From JBGTLW01 sp041743835 (GTDB taxonomy: Bacteria > Planctomycetota > Phycisphaerae > Phycisphaerales > Phycisphaeraceae), in assembly GCA_041743835.1 (NCBI GenBank), contig JBGTLW010000188.1, forward strand, positions 1 through 34,969: a stretch of 34,969 nt of DNA, given 5' to 3'. Within the stretch, counting starts at the first letter, position 1. Each line of letters opens with the position of its first letter. A program made the position numbers and the translations under genes. The notes beneath the pieces are model-generated. The model saw only the letters and a list, made by a program, of their open reading frames with translations. It had not been told where the DNA came from and did no database searches. Below, in pieces: positions 8,231-17,092 of this stretch.

Positions 8231-10015
8231 ATGCGAAGACTTGCAACAGCCTTGGCGGTCATGATCGTTGTGCTGTCACCGCGCGGGGCCGGCGCGTTCA
8301 TCAACCCCGGCTTCACCCCCGCCAACCTGGTCAGCGGGTCCACGCTTATTGTGAGTGGACAGCTTACACCCGATGCGGGGGGGGGCGGGTGGAAGCTGGA
8401 CCAGCCGCACGCCATCAAGGGCGACAAGGCCCAGGTGAGCCGGCTCGCGCTGGCCAAGTCCGCTGATGACGACGAATTGCGCTTCTCGCAGACGGTGGGT
8501 GAGAGTGCCGCTGCGGTGTTGTTGCAAGGGCGCGATGAGGGTGGTCGTGCCACAGCGCTTTGTTTTGTCGGCGGGTCGTGGTTTACGTGTCGGCCGGGCG
8601 ACGGCGTGTGGCATATCGTGGCGTACAACCAGAACCTGCTTGGCACATTCTCGGGCGACGCGGAGATGCTCCGCAGGATGGCTGAGGCCTTGGTCCGCGA
8701 TCCGAAGCGAACGGTTCCGTCTACTGCGGGGGTTCGCTGGCACGCCGTCGTGGAGGTGGCCCAGACCCAGGACGTGCGGCAGATACACTTGATCCGAGCC
8801 GGTGAGGAGTCGCGGCCGCACGCCTATGTCGCGGCGACGGGTGGCGATCGCATTGTGTCGATCTCCGGCCGGCGCCGCTTTGCTGACGAAACCGCCGGGC
8901 TTGGGCTGCAAGCGCGATCCCGCTACGCGGTGATCCTCGACGCGACCGGCAACGGCCACGATGACGTGGTGAGTTGGGACGGCGAGGTGGTGCGGCTTCA
9001 TGCGTTTGACGGCAAGCGGTTCGAGAGTTTGCCGCCGATCCTGCAAATCACGGATTGTCTGGGGCTGGCGGCGATCACCCGCGCCGGTAAGCCGGGTGTT
9101 GTGGTCAACCGACCCCAGAAGCCGCTGCTGCTGATGCGAGACGGGGACCAATGGACGGAGCAGGCGTTGCCCGGCGACTTAGATGTGGCGGGTGAGGCTG
9201 GCTCGGTGCTCGTAGCCGACCTGGATCAGGATGGGCGCGTGGACATCCTTCAGACGGGCACGCAAGGTTCGCGTTGGTGGCGCGGCACCGCAGACGGGTT
9301 TGCCGATGCGGTCCGCTTGCAAGTGCGTGGCGGGGCGGGCACTCACATCGCAGTGGCAGACTTCGATGGCGATGGGTGGCTCGATCTGTATCTCAACGGC
9401 CCCGGCATCCACGGCATGTGGGAGAACGATGGCCGAGGCGGATTCCGCGAGGTGACCGCGCTGGCGGGATGGTTCGGCAGCAAGGCGGTGCCCAATGCGG
9501 TGGCCGTCTTCGCCGAAGACCTCAACCACAATCAACTGCCGGATATCGGTTTGCTCTATCAGACCGACCCGACGCAGTATCACTTTAATCGCGGTTTCCG
9601 CACGTTTGCTGAAGAGGGCGAAGTGCGACTCGACAAGTTGCCGGAGGGCACGCATCCGGTTGCCGCAGCGGTGAGTGATTTCAATCGCGATGGCTCGGCT
9701 GACCTGGTCGTGGCTGTGAATGATGGGCGGGTGCTGTGCTTCTTCAACGACCTGTACGATGTGCCGGCACTTCGGGTGATGATGGGCGATGGGGCGTATG
9801 ACGCACCGGCCTCAGTGCGTGTGTACGAAGACGGCGATGATGGACGGCTGATCGGGGTGTTTCACGTCCCCGGAGCCGGGCCAGGTGCGCACATCACACT
9901 GCGCGGCTCCGAGCCAGTTATCGTCGCCTGGCGAAACGCGGCAAACAAGGAACGTCGCCAGCGTGTCGTACCCGAAGCGGTCATGACCACCCCGGTGGTG
10001 CTCACGCATGAATAG
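8231..10015 (+). CDS. Exported FG-GAP/VCBS beta-propeller protein
   Basis: 594 residues from the ATG at 8231, chosen because a signal peptide begins there (MRRLATALAVMIVVLSPRGA, cleavage near GAGA-F). The GTG at 8198 would add 11 residues that do not fit a signal peptide. Calcium-binding FG-GAP/VCBS repeats with the DxDxDG pattern occur near residues 235 (LDATGNGHDDVVSW), 329 (VADLDQDGRVDIL), 374 (VADFDGDGWLDLY) and 480 (VSDFNRDGSADLV), giving a probable propeller. The first 200 residues are of unknown fold. Such proteins usually act outside the cytoplasm in binding or adhesion. A run of nine G (8377-8385) early in the gene encodes a Gly stretch. It is followed at 72 bases by another propeller gene; the partner role is unknown. 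Confidence 0.75.
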   Translation: MRRLATALAVMIVVLSPRGAGAFINPGFTPANLVSGSTLIVSGQLTPDAGGGGWKLDQPHAIKGDKAQVSRLALAKSADDDELRFSQTVGESAAAVLLQGRDEGGRATALCFVGGSWFTCRPGDGVWHIVAYNQNLLGTFSGDAEMLRRMAEALVRDPKRTVPSTAGVRWHAVVEVAQTQDVRQIHLIRAGEESRPHAYVAATGGDRIVSISGRRRFADETAGLGLQARSRYAVILDATGNGHDDVVSWDGEVVRLHAFDGKRFESLPPILQITDCLGLAAITRAGKPGVVVNRPQKPLLLMRDGDQWTEQALPGDLDVAGEAGSVLVADLDQDGRVDILQTGTQGSRWWRGTADGFADAVRLQVRGGAGTHIAVADFDGDGWLDLYLNGPGIHGMWENDGRGGFREVTALAGWFGSKAVPNAVAVFAEDLNHNQLPDIGLLYQTDPTQYHFNRGFRTFAEEGEVRLDKLPEGTHPVAAAVSDFNRDGSADLVVAVNDGRVLCFFNDLYDVPALRVMMGDGAYDAPASVRVYEDGDDGRLIGVFHVPGAGPGAHITLRGSEPVIVAWRNAANKERRQRVVPEAVMTTPVVLTHE

Positions 10016-10087
10016 TCGCTACCAGACCGCCGCAGCGTTCCGTGCAGATACCACCGCAGCCTATATCACACGAAACAGTTTTTGCGT

Positions 10088-12718
10088 ATGGAGCTAGTGC
10101 CACACATCACGGTGGGTGTTGTCCCGATCCTGATCGGGCCCTTGCAGGCATTGCTCGCGCTGCTGCCGGTGATTCTGCTGGCGCTTGGCAGCATGGCTGT
10201 AGCGTTTTTCAAGCCGCGCAATGCGTGGGTGCTTGTGAAGCTGCTGTGGCGTCAGAAGCTTGCGGTTGTGGTGCTGGTTGGCTTGGGTGTGGGAGTGTGG
10301 ATGGGGGTGGGCCTGCTCCCCGCGCGTGCGGGCGGTGGCGATGCGGTGCTGGTCGGTGATGTGAACTGGTTTAACTTCCGCGGCGGGCTTCAGCGGCGGG
10401 GCTACCACCCCGGCACACCAGACCCCACAGCCCCGGGGGTGCAGTGGACCTACCGAACCGCCAATGACGCAGCGATTTACGCTTCGCCGGCTATCGCAGG
10501 CGATTACGTAATCTTTGCGACGGCTCGCGTGACACCGTTCGACCCGACCGGCTCGGGGGAGTTGCTGTGCCTCAACGCTCACACGGGCGAGTTGGTCTGG
10601 CGGGGAGGGCTTAGCGATTTGCGTGCGACCTTTTCCTCGCCGGTGGTCCAAGGCGATTACGTCGCCATCGGCGAGGGTCTGCACCTGACCCGTGATTCCC
10701 GAGTGAGTGTGTTCAACAGCCGCACCGGTGCGCTGCGGTGGAGCTACCGCACGCAAAGCCACGCCGAGTCCACACCAGCAATCGCCGGCGGCCGCGTCTT
10801 CGCCGGGGCCGGGCGTGACGGCTACCGGGCGTTTGACCTGGAGCCCGACGCCAATGGCAAACCGAAGCTGCACTGGCACGCGCCCGGCGCACGGTACATG
10901 GATGCGTCGGGGTCGCCCAACGTGTACGGTGACCACGTGTTCGTGCCGATGGGCAGATGGGGCGGCTTGGGCATGGCTTGTCTTGATGCGGACAGCGGGG
11001 AAGAGCGCTGGCGTGTGACGACGCCTTACCCTGTGTTCTCCGGCCCGACGATCGTCGCGGAGCGCAATCTCGTGCTCATCGGCATGGGCAACGGCAATTT
11101 CGTGCAGACCGCTGAGCAGGCGATGCCCAGCCAGTTGGATTACCTTCGTGCGAAGGGTGCGACAGATCAGGAATTGGAAGAAGCGCGTGAGCTGCTGGGC
11201 CCGGCTGGGGAAGTCTGGGCGATCGACCTGACCACCGGCGATTTGCGGTGGCGATTCGCATCGCAGCGCACCGTGCTCGGTCAAGTGGCCGCCGGCCCCG
11301 ATGCGGTTTATTTCGGCTCGCGAGACGGGCACCTGTATCGCGTGGACTATCAGGGCCGCGAGACAGCGCGATGGAATGCGCGTTCGCCCATTATTGCTTC
11401 GCCAGCTGTTGCGGAAGACCACGTGTATGTGGTGTCCGCCAGCGGGGTGCTGTATTGCCTTGACGCCCGCTCGCTTCGCGTGGTATGGGAGATGCCGCTA
11501 CAGCGCCAGCCCTTGGCCGCGGGGGACCTTTTCATCAGTTCCCCCGTGGTGGCGCACGGCCGCGTCTATGTGGGCACGCCGCGCTCGGGGCTGCTGGCTG
11601 TCGGCAAGCCGACGCCACCCTTGCCCTTGATCTGGGCCGGTGAGCATGGCGGGCCGGGTGGTGATGGACGCCTAGGCACATCAACACTACCCCAGCAGGT
11701 GGAGCCCCTGTGGTTCTTGCCCTGGCAGCACAAGCCTGACATGGCCGACTGCCCAGTCACCGGCTCAGTCGCCTTGCATGCGGATGCCGCATTCGTGCCT
11801 CTCCAACAAGACGGTCAGTTCGGCTTGGCCCGCTTGCCGCTTGGACCAGATGCCCCCACGCAGCCCGTTTGGTTTACGCCCACTGGCCTGCCGGTTGTCC
11901 ACAGCCCCGCGACCGATGGGCACACGGTATTCCTGAGTACGGGTCGGCCCGGCGACACGAACCGACGTGTCCTGGCACTCGACGCCAGCACCGGCTCGCT
12001 GCGATGGGAGCGTCCTCTGCACGCGACAGCGCCCGGGTTCTTGCACCTGACGCATCATGCGTTGGTGGTTGCCGATGAAGCGCTGCTATCGCTCGACCCC
12101 GCGAGCGGCCAACCGCAGTGGCGCTGGGACCAAGCGCAGCCCGCGTCGGCCGGTGCGGTGCGTCATGGCCGTGTGGTTGTTACCTCTAAGGATTCTGTTT
12201 ACCTGCTGGACGAAGCAAGCGGTTCGGTGTTGTGGTCGCAGCGTTTGGAGGAGGCCAACCTGACTGCGGGGCACACGCCCGTGTTTGCTGGCCGGGGACT
12301 CATCGTGATCGCTACGGACACGCGGATTCTGGCCTTGTCCGAGTTGGATGGCGCGACGGTGTGGGAGGCACCACTGGCTACACCACTGGTGGACTCGATT
12401 GTGCTGGTAGATGATCGCGTGGTCGTTGTGCGCGATCGGGATGAGCATCTGTCGGCACTGAGCCTGCAGGACGGCCGGCTGCTGCTTGAAGTTCCGCAGG
12501 TTTCGTTGCCGGTCTTGGCTGATGAGTCGGCGGTGTATGTGATGGGGCGGCGTGGTTTCCAGCGTGTGCCGCTGGATGGTGCGCGGCCGGCCGGGTGGAT
12601 GCGTTGGGAGGAAGACGACTGGGGCTTGGCCACGGCTCGCCCGCTTGCGGCTGGGTACTTCGTGCTGTTTGTGACAGAGCGCGGCTTGCTCGCGGCAGAG
12701 ATCAGGAGCGAGCCTTGA
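10088..12718 (+). CDS. Membrane-anchored PQQ-type beta-propeller protein
   Basis: 876 residues from the ATG at 10088 (a TTG at 10082 is an equal alternative). Two hydrophobic segments lie near residues 6-38 (VGVVPILIGPLQALLALLPV) and 53-75 (LAVVVLVGLGVGVWMGVGLL), then about 800 residues of tandem PQQ-like repeats. At least ten are visible by their [LV]xA[LI]DxxTGxxxW pattern, for example LLCLNAHTGELVWRG, VWAIDLTTGDLRWRF, VLALDASTGSLRWER and VYLLDEASGSVLWSQ. That is enough for one or two eight-bladed propellers. PQQ itself need not bind; many such domains, as in BamB, are scaffolds. The propeller probably lies in the periplasm. The stop overlaps the start of the next gene (TTGA), so its work is probably linked to the phosphotransferase-like enzyme. 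Confidence 0.8.
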   Translation: MELVPHITVGVVPILIGPLQALLALLPVILLALGSMAVAFFKPRNAWVLVKLLWRQKLAVVVLVGLGVGVWMGVGLLPARAGGGDAVLVGDVNWFNFRGGLQRRGYHPGTPDPTAPGVQWTYRTANDAAIYASPAIAGDYVIFATARVTPFDPTGSGELLCLNAHTGELVWRGGLSDLRATFSSPVVQGDYVAIGEGLHLTRDSRVSVFNSRTGALRWSYRTQSHAESTPAIAGGRVFAGAGRDGYRAFDLEPDANGKPKLHWHAPGARYMDASGSPNVYGDHVFVPMGRWGGLGMACLDADSGEERWRVTTPYPVFSGPTIVAERNLVLIGMGNGNFVQTAEQAMPSQLDYLRAKGATDQELEEARELLGPAGEVWAIDLTTGDLRWRFASQRTVLGQVAAGPDAVYFGSRDGHLYRVDYQGRETARWNARSPIIASPAVAEDHVYVVSASGVLYCLDARSLRVVWEMPLQRQPLAAGDLFISSPVVAHGRVYVGTPRSGLLAVGKPTPPLPLIWAGEHGGPGGDGRLGTSTLPQQVEPLWFLPWQHKPDMADCPVTGSVALHADAAFVPLQQDGQFGLARLPLGPDAPTQPVWFTPTGLPVVHSPATDGHTVFLSTGRPGDTNRRVLALDASTGSLRWERPLHATAPGFLHLTHHALVVADEALLSLDPASGQPQWRWDQAQPASAGAVRHGRVVVTSKDSVYLLDEASGSVLWSQRLEEANLTAGHTPVFAGRGLIVIATDTRILALSELDGATVWEAPLATPLVDSIVLVDDRVVVVRDRDEHLSALSLQDGRLLLEVPQVSLPVLADESAVYVMGRRGFQRVPLDGARPAGWMRWEEDDWGLATARPLAAGYFVLFVTERGLLAAEIRSEP
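12704..12708 (+). promoter_or_regulatory. Ribosome binding site that sets a TTG start
   Basis: AGGAG, 6 bases before TTG at 12715-12717. It lies inside the end of the propeller gene and decides the start of the phosphotransferase-like gene, since the longer frame from 12595 encodes an Arg-rich, family-unlike stretch. Confidence 0.75.
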
Positions 12719-15360
12719 GTCAGCTGTGGCAGTATATCCAGCGTTTTGGTGTGGGGATTGACGATGGACCCGCCGATGCACAGTTGCTGGGCGGCAAAGG
12801 CGCGGGTCTGGCTACCATGGGCAAGGCCGGGCTACCCATCCCGCCGGGCTTCACGATCATCACGGACTGCTGCGCGGAGTTCCTGCGGCACAAGGTATGG
12901 CCGCCGGGCCTCGACTCAGAGCTCGACGCCGCGCTCACCTGGCTTGAGTCGGTCACGGGTCGTGGATTTGGTTTGGGTGCTCAGCCGCTGCTCGTGTCCG
13001 TGCGCTCTGGTGCGGCCCGCTCGATGCCGGGCATGATGGATACGATCCTCAACGTGGGTCTGGACCCGAGCCAGCCGCACGCCGCGGACCCCCGCTTTGA
13101 AGAAGTGTGGACCGAGTTCAATCGCCGTTGTCACGCGCTGGCATTGCCCGGTGCGGACGAGGGTGTCGCCTCGCCCCGCCAGCAACTGCGAAGCTGCATC
13201 GAAACCGTCTGGCGTTCATGGGACAGCCCGCGGGCGCACAGCTATCGGCAGCGGCATCAGATCACCGGTTTGCATGGCACGGCTGTCAACGTGCAAGCTA
13301 TGTTCCCGTCGCAGGTTTCAGGCGTTGTCTTCACCCGCGATCCACAGGCACCTGACGACGATGAGATGATAGTCGAAGCCGCGTTCGGCCTAGGCGAATC
13401 AGTTGTGTCGGGCGACGTGACGCCGGACCACTATCGGCTCAGCCGTGACGGGGGCGAGATACGCCACCGCGCGATCGGCCACAAGGGTGTGATCGTCCGT
13501 GCGCTGGGCGACACGGCTACGCATGCCCACGACGAAGCCTGCCTTAACGAATCGCAACTTGCGGAACTAGCGCGTATCTGCATCGAGGTCGAGGCGATGC
13601 GGGGCGACGCGGTAGATGTGGAGTTTGGCTACGCCGACGGGCGATTTGCGCTGCTGCAGTCCAGGCCGATCCGCGGACTGGATGTCACTCGTGCCGTTGA
13701 GCCACTTCGCGCCGAGTTGATTGACACCTTGCGTGCCCGCAGCGGTCGTCAGCGGCGATTGTGGGTTCGTCACAACCTTGATGAAACACTGCAATACCCC
13801 ACACCGATGACGTGGGACATCATCCGGGGTTTCATGAGCGGTGGAGGTGGCTTCGGACGCCTCTACGCCGCGTTGGGTTACCGCTCAAGCGCGACGTTCC
13901 GGCGCGAGGGGTTTCTCGATTGTCTGGGTGGGCGAATCTACGCCGATCCGCAGCGGGCCGCGGGTCTGTTCTGGGACGGCCTGCCGCTGACCTACGACCT
14001 GGACCTGCTGCGGCTTGATCCGCGACGCATTGAGCAACCGCCCACCAGGTTTGTACCCGAGGAATCAGACGCGACGTTCCTGCTGAAACTACCTGCAAAC
14101 CTGTGGGCGATGGTCCGTGCCGCCCGGAGGACACGCCGATTGCGTCGATCAGCATTGCCGCGCTTCCGCGACCGGTTGTTACCCGAGTGGTTGGCGTGGG
14201 TTGAGACCGAGCGAGTCCGCGAACTTGGTTCGATGGATGTGCCGGCTCTGCTCTCGTTGCTGGAGGAGCGACGTAAACAGACGCTCGATGTGTTCGGGGC
14301 GGAGTCGTTGTTGCCGGGCTTCTTCGGTGGGTTGGCGCACGCCAGGCTCACCGCGGAACTCGAACTCATCTTCGGCCCGCAACAGGGCCGCGAACTGGCA
14401 CTTGAACTCATCACCGGGCTGGATGGAGACGTGACCATGCAACAAAGCGTTGCATTGGCGGACGTGGCTGCGGGCACAATGACGCTTGCTGCGTTCCTTG
14501 ATCGCTTCGGCCACCGATGCCTTAACGAGATGGAACTTGCAGAGCAACGATGGAGCGAGGACGCCAGCTATGTTGAGCGGCTCATCGCGCAGCGGCAATC
14601 CCGCGCATCCATTGATCCACGCGCGCATCACCAGGTCAACGCCGACCGCCGCACCCAGTTACAGGGCAGGCTGCCAGACATGCTCGCCGCTCAGGGCGCT
14701 TCCTCGCAGTGGGAGCGCGTGGAAGCCCTCATGCACGAGGCCCAGACCCTTCTGCCGTGGCGCGAGAACGCCAAGTTCTATCTCATGCAGGGCTATGCCT
14801 TGATCCGTCAGGTGTTGGCAGAACTGGGCCGACGATGGGACATCGGTGCCGACGTCTTTTGTTTGCATTACAGCGAGCTCGCTCGCTTCTCGTCAGAAGC
14901 CGACGCGTTGCGTGAGGCAATCGCCGCCCGTCGGACCCGTCGCGAAGCGCAGCGGCGATTGGCAATGCCCACGGTGATCGACAGCAATGATCTCAACACG
15001 CTGGGGCATCCGTCTGCGATCACCACTAACGACACGCTGCAGGGTGAAGCGATCTCGCCCGGCGTGGCCGAGGGTGTGGCGCGTATCGTGCTGGACCCAG
15101 CCGAGGTCGGTGAACTGGGTGATGCGCCCATTCTTGTCTGCCCTTCAACCGACCCGGCCTGGACGCCGCTGTTTGCACACGCGCGCGGCCTCGTGATGGA
15201 GCGGGGTGGCGTGTTGTCGCACGGCGCGATCGTCGCGCGTGATTTCGGCCTGCCCGCCGTTGTCTGCCCCGACGCCACCCGCCTCATCGCCGACGGTAGG
15301 GCACTTCAGATCGATGGCACCAACGGCCGCATCACCCTTCGGGAGGCCGCCGCTCCATGA
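12715..15360 (+). CDS. PEP-utilising dikinase-like phosphotransferase with rifampin-phosphotransferase layout
   Basis: 881 residues from the TTG at 12715, overlapping the previous stop (TTGA). The N-terminal ATP-grasp region has PPDK/PEP-synthase motifs: LLGGKGAGLATMGKAGLPIP near residue 22, RSGAARSMPGMMDTILNVG near 99, SGVVFTRDP near 204 and FALLQSRPI near 312. A long middle part (about 340-750) is family-unlike. The C-terminal swivelling domain has MERGGVLSHGAIVARDFGLP with the phospho-accepting His at about residue 836. The protein ends there: the PEP/pyruvate TIM barrel of PPDK and PEP synthase is absent. That order (ATP-binding, substrate part, His domain) is the rifampin phosphotransferase plan, in which ATP phosphorylates a small molecule and yields AMP and phosphate. 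The true substrate is unknown. A role in gluconeogenesis is unlikely. Confidence 0.8.
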   Translation: MSQLWQYIQRFGVGIDDGPADAQLLGGKGAGLATMGKAGLPIPPGFTIITDCCAEFLRHKVWPPGLDSELDAALTWLESVTGRGFGLGAQPLLVSVRSGAARSMPGMMDTILNVGLDPSQPHAADPRFEEVWTEFNRRCHALALPGADEGVASPRQQLRSCIETVWRSWDSPRAHSYRQRHQITGLHGTAVNVQAMFPSQVSGVVFTRDPQAPDDDEMIVEAAFGLGESVVSGDVTPDHYRLSRDGGEIRHRAIGHKGVIVRALGDTATHAHDEACLNESQLAELARICIEVEAMRGDAVDVEFGYADGRFALLQSRPIRGLDVTRAVEPLRAELIDTLRARSGRQRRLWVRHNLDETLQYPTPMTWDIIRGFMSGGGGFGRLYAALGYRSSATFRREGFLDCLGGRIYADPQRAAGLFWDGLPLTYDLDLLRLDPRRIEQPPTRFVPEESDATFLLKLPANLWAMVRAARRTRRLRRSALPRFRDRLLPEWLAWVETERVRELGSMDVPALLSLLEERRKQTLDVFGAESLLPGFFGGLAHARLTAELELIFGPQQGRELALELITGLDGDVTMQQSVALADVAAGTMTLAAFLDRFGHRCLNEMELAEQRWSEDASYVERLIAQRQSRASIDPRAHHQVNADRRTQLQGRLPDMLAAQGASSQWERVEALMHEAQTLLPWRENAKFYLMQGYALIRQVLAELGRRWDIGADVFCLHYSELARFSSEADALREAIAARRTRREAQRRLAMPTVIDSNDLNTLGHPSAITTNDTLQGEAISPGVAEGVARIVLDPAEVGELGDAPILVCPSTDPAWTPLFAHARGLVMERGGVLSHGAIVARDFGLPAVVCPDATRLIADGRALQIDGTNGRITLREAAAP

Positions 15361-16187
15361 ACGATCCTGTCTCAATGACGATCCTGAGTATTGGCGACTT
15401 CCTGCTGGGCTGGCTGATGTGGTTGCCGCGCGATGTCCCGCTGTTCGTGTTGGCGGTACTCACGGCCGTCATTTTGGTGGTTGTGCGGCGATGGGCGACC
15501 AATCAGGACCAGCTGCGGCGGGCCAAAGCAGACCGACGCACACTCAAGCGGTTGCGACGCGATGCCAAGGCCAAGGCGGATCGGGCCGCGATGGCCAGCC
15601 TCAAAGCGTTGCAAGCGCGCATCGGGATGATGCGGCTTAAAGCAGAAGTCAAGCCTCTGCTGTGGGCGATCGTGCCCATCGCTTTGCTGGCCACGTGGTG
15701 CTATGAACGCCTGCCATACCTACCGCCCAAGCCCGGATCGACTTTCACGATCGAACTTTTGCACCCCGTGTCAGCGCACGGTGACCTGGCGCATGTCGTG
15801 CTGCCTAGCTTCCTGGAGCCAGTGGACCGCTTGTTGCAGCCGATCCTCGCTGAGGACTTGCCGTCGCAGCGTTACGGCATCGCCACGTGGCAACTCACGC
15901 GGCAGTTGTCGCCCGCGCCCCACGACGGCCCGTCCATCATCCAGTGCGTGTCGCCCATGGGCCGGTTCGACCATCCCTTTGAACCCAGCCCCACACGCCT
16001 GCCACTGATCGCGCGCAACCACGATGATGCGGGCACCATCATCACCCGGTTGGTCCTTGAAGAGCGTCGCTTGCTGGGTGTGGTGCCGGGTATCCCCGCG
16101 TTAGCGCTGCCGGCCTGGCTCGTTGGCTATCTGATCATCGTGATCGCCTTTATCCCCGTCATCAGGCGAGTGTTCCGCCTCCAGTGA
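15357..16187 (+). CDS. EMC3/DUF106-like (YidC superfamily) membrane protein
   Basis: 276 residues, ATG overlapping the previous stop (ATGA). A hydrophobic segment at about 26-44 (LFVLAVLTAVILVVVRRWAT) is followed by a basic, charged coiled-coil-like stretch (about 47-97, starting TNQDQLRRAKADRRTLKRLR), a second segment (about 99-115, LLWAIVPIALLATWCY), an extracytoplasmic part of about 130 residues, and a third segment near 249-270 (LPAWLVGYLIIVIAFIPVI). Segment, cytoplasmic coiled coil, then two more segments is the arrangement of archaeal DUF106 and eukaryotic EMC3/TMCO1 insertases; the TNQDQL and coil pattern fits that family. The inserted outer domain is unusual. It may help insert or assemble the membrane propeller encoded in the same operon. 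Homology is inferred by eye. Confidence 0.55.
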   Translation: MNDPVSMTILSIGDFLLGWLMWLPRDVPLFVLAVLTAVILVVVRRWATNQDQLRRAKADRRTLKRLRRDAKAKADRAAMASLKALQARIGMMRLKAEVKPLLWAIVPIALLATWCYERLPYLPPKPGSTFTIELLHPVSAHGDLAHVVLPSFLEPVDRLLQPILAEDLPSQRYGIATWQLTRQLSPAPHDGPSIIQCVSPMGRFDHPFEPSPTRLPLIARNHDDAGTIITRLVLEERRLLGVVPGIPALALPAWLVGYLIIVIAFIPVIRRVFRLQ

Positions 16188-16201
16188 GTTAACATTGCCG
16201 T

Positions 16202-17092
16202 ATGGACAAACCAGGAGAAGCAACAAATCGCGGCGGACTTGCTCTGGACAGCCACGTCCACACACCGCTGTGCGGGCACGCCACGGGCACGCCATGCGAC
16301 TATGTCCATGCCGCCGCAGCGCGCGGCATTCGACACCTCACGTTTACCTGTCACATCCCCATGGCCGACGATGGTTTCGGTGGGCCACGGATCCGTATGG
16401 ACTCGTCTCAGATGCCGCAGTACCGGAGTCTCGTGCAGGAAGCAGCGGAGCTCGGCCGCACGCTCAACGTCGAGGTGCTGTTTGGTATCGAAGCGGAGTG
16501 GTTTCCCGAAGAGCACATGCTCACAGCGATGGACGAGCTCCTAGCCGCTTGGCCCTTTGATTTTGTCATCGGGTCCATCCACCCGCACCTGCGCATTTAC
16601 AAGGCATGGTTTGCCCGGCACGGGATCGTCACGGATCACGACAAAGCGCGCGTGTACTTCGAGCATGTGCTCGCCGCCGCCGAGAGTCGCCGGTATGACA
16701 CCATGGCTCACCTAGACATCGTCCGCTGCTACGGCACGGTGGAACACTTCGACCCCGCGTCTCATGAAGCAGCAGTGCGTGAGATATTGCAGACGCTGGC
16801 CCGGTTGGATGTTTCGTTGGAGATCAACACCAGCGGCCTATTCAAGCCTGGCTTGAAATCGCTCCACCCCGACCCGATGTTCCTTCAATGGGCACGCGAA
16901 TACCCGCTGCACTACACCCTCGGGTCCGACGCCCATGCCGCGGATCAGGTTGGGCAAGGCTACGCAACCGCCGGCGAGTTGGCCGACCATGCGTGTCGAA
17001 ATCTGCGTCTCTACCGTAGGCGAGTACCTGTCGCCTTTGCGCTCCACACCTCCGCGTCTGACGCCGCCTCACCCGCAAGGGGGCAACGATGA
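16202..17092 (+). CDS. PHP-family phosphoesterase, histidinol-phosphatase-like
   Basis: 296 residues, 14 bases after the previous gene. The PHP metal site is complete by eye: D-x-H-x-H at residues 16-20 (LDSHVHTPLCGHA, with H26), FGIEAEWFPE near 98, IGSIHPH near 122, MAHLDIVR near 168 and LGSDAHAADQVG near 240. Length and motifs fit the HisJ/HisK type of histidinol-phosphate phosphatase. No other histidine biosynthesis gene is nearby, and the stop overlaps the start of an ADP-ribosylglycohydrolase, so another phosphate ester is possible. No signal peptide; cytoplasmic. No clear Shine-Dalgarno before the ATG. Confidence 0.8.
   Translation: MDKPGEATNRGGLALDSHVHTPLCGHATGTPCDYVHAAAARGIRHLTFTCHIPMADDGFGGPRIRMDSSQMPQYRSLVQEAAELGRTLNVEVLFGIEAEWFPEEHMLTAMDELLAAWPFDFVIGSIHPHLRIYKAWFARHGIVTDHDKARVYFEHVLAAAESRRYDTMAHLDIVRCYGTVEHFDPASHEAAVREILQTLARLDVSLEINTSGLFKPGLKSLHPDPMFLQWAREYPLHYTLGSDAHAADQVGQGYATAGELADHACRNLRLYRRRVPVAFALHTSASDAASPARGQR

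Noticed and set aside
12595..12714. N-terminal extension of the dikinase-like frame
   Set aside because: It is Arg/Gly-rich code inside the propeller gene; AGGAG and a TTG at 12715 with a 4-base overlap give a family-like start.
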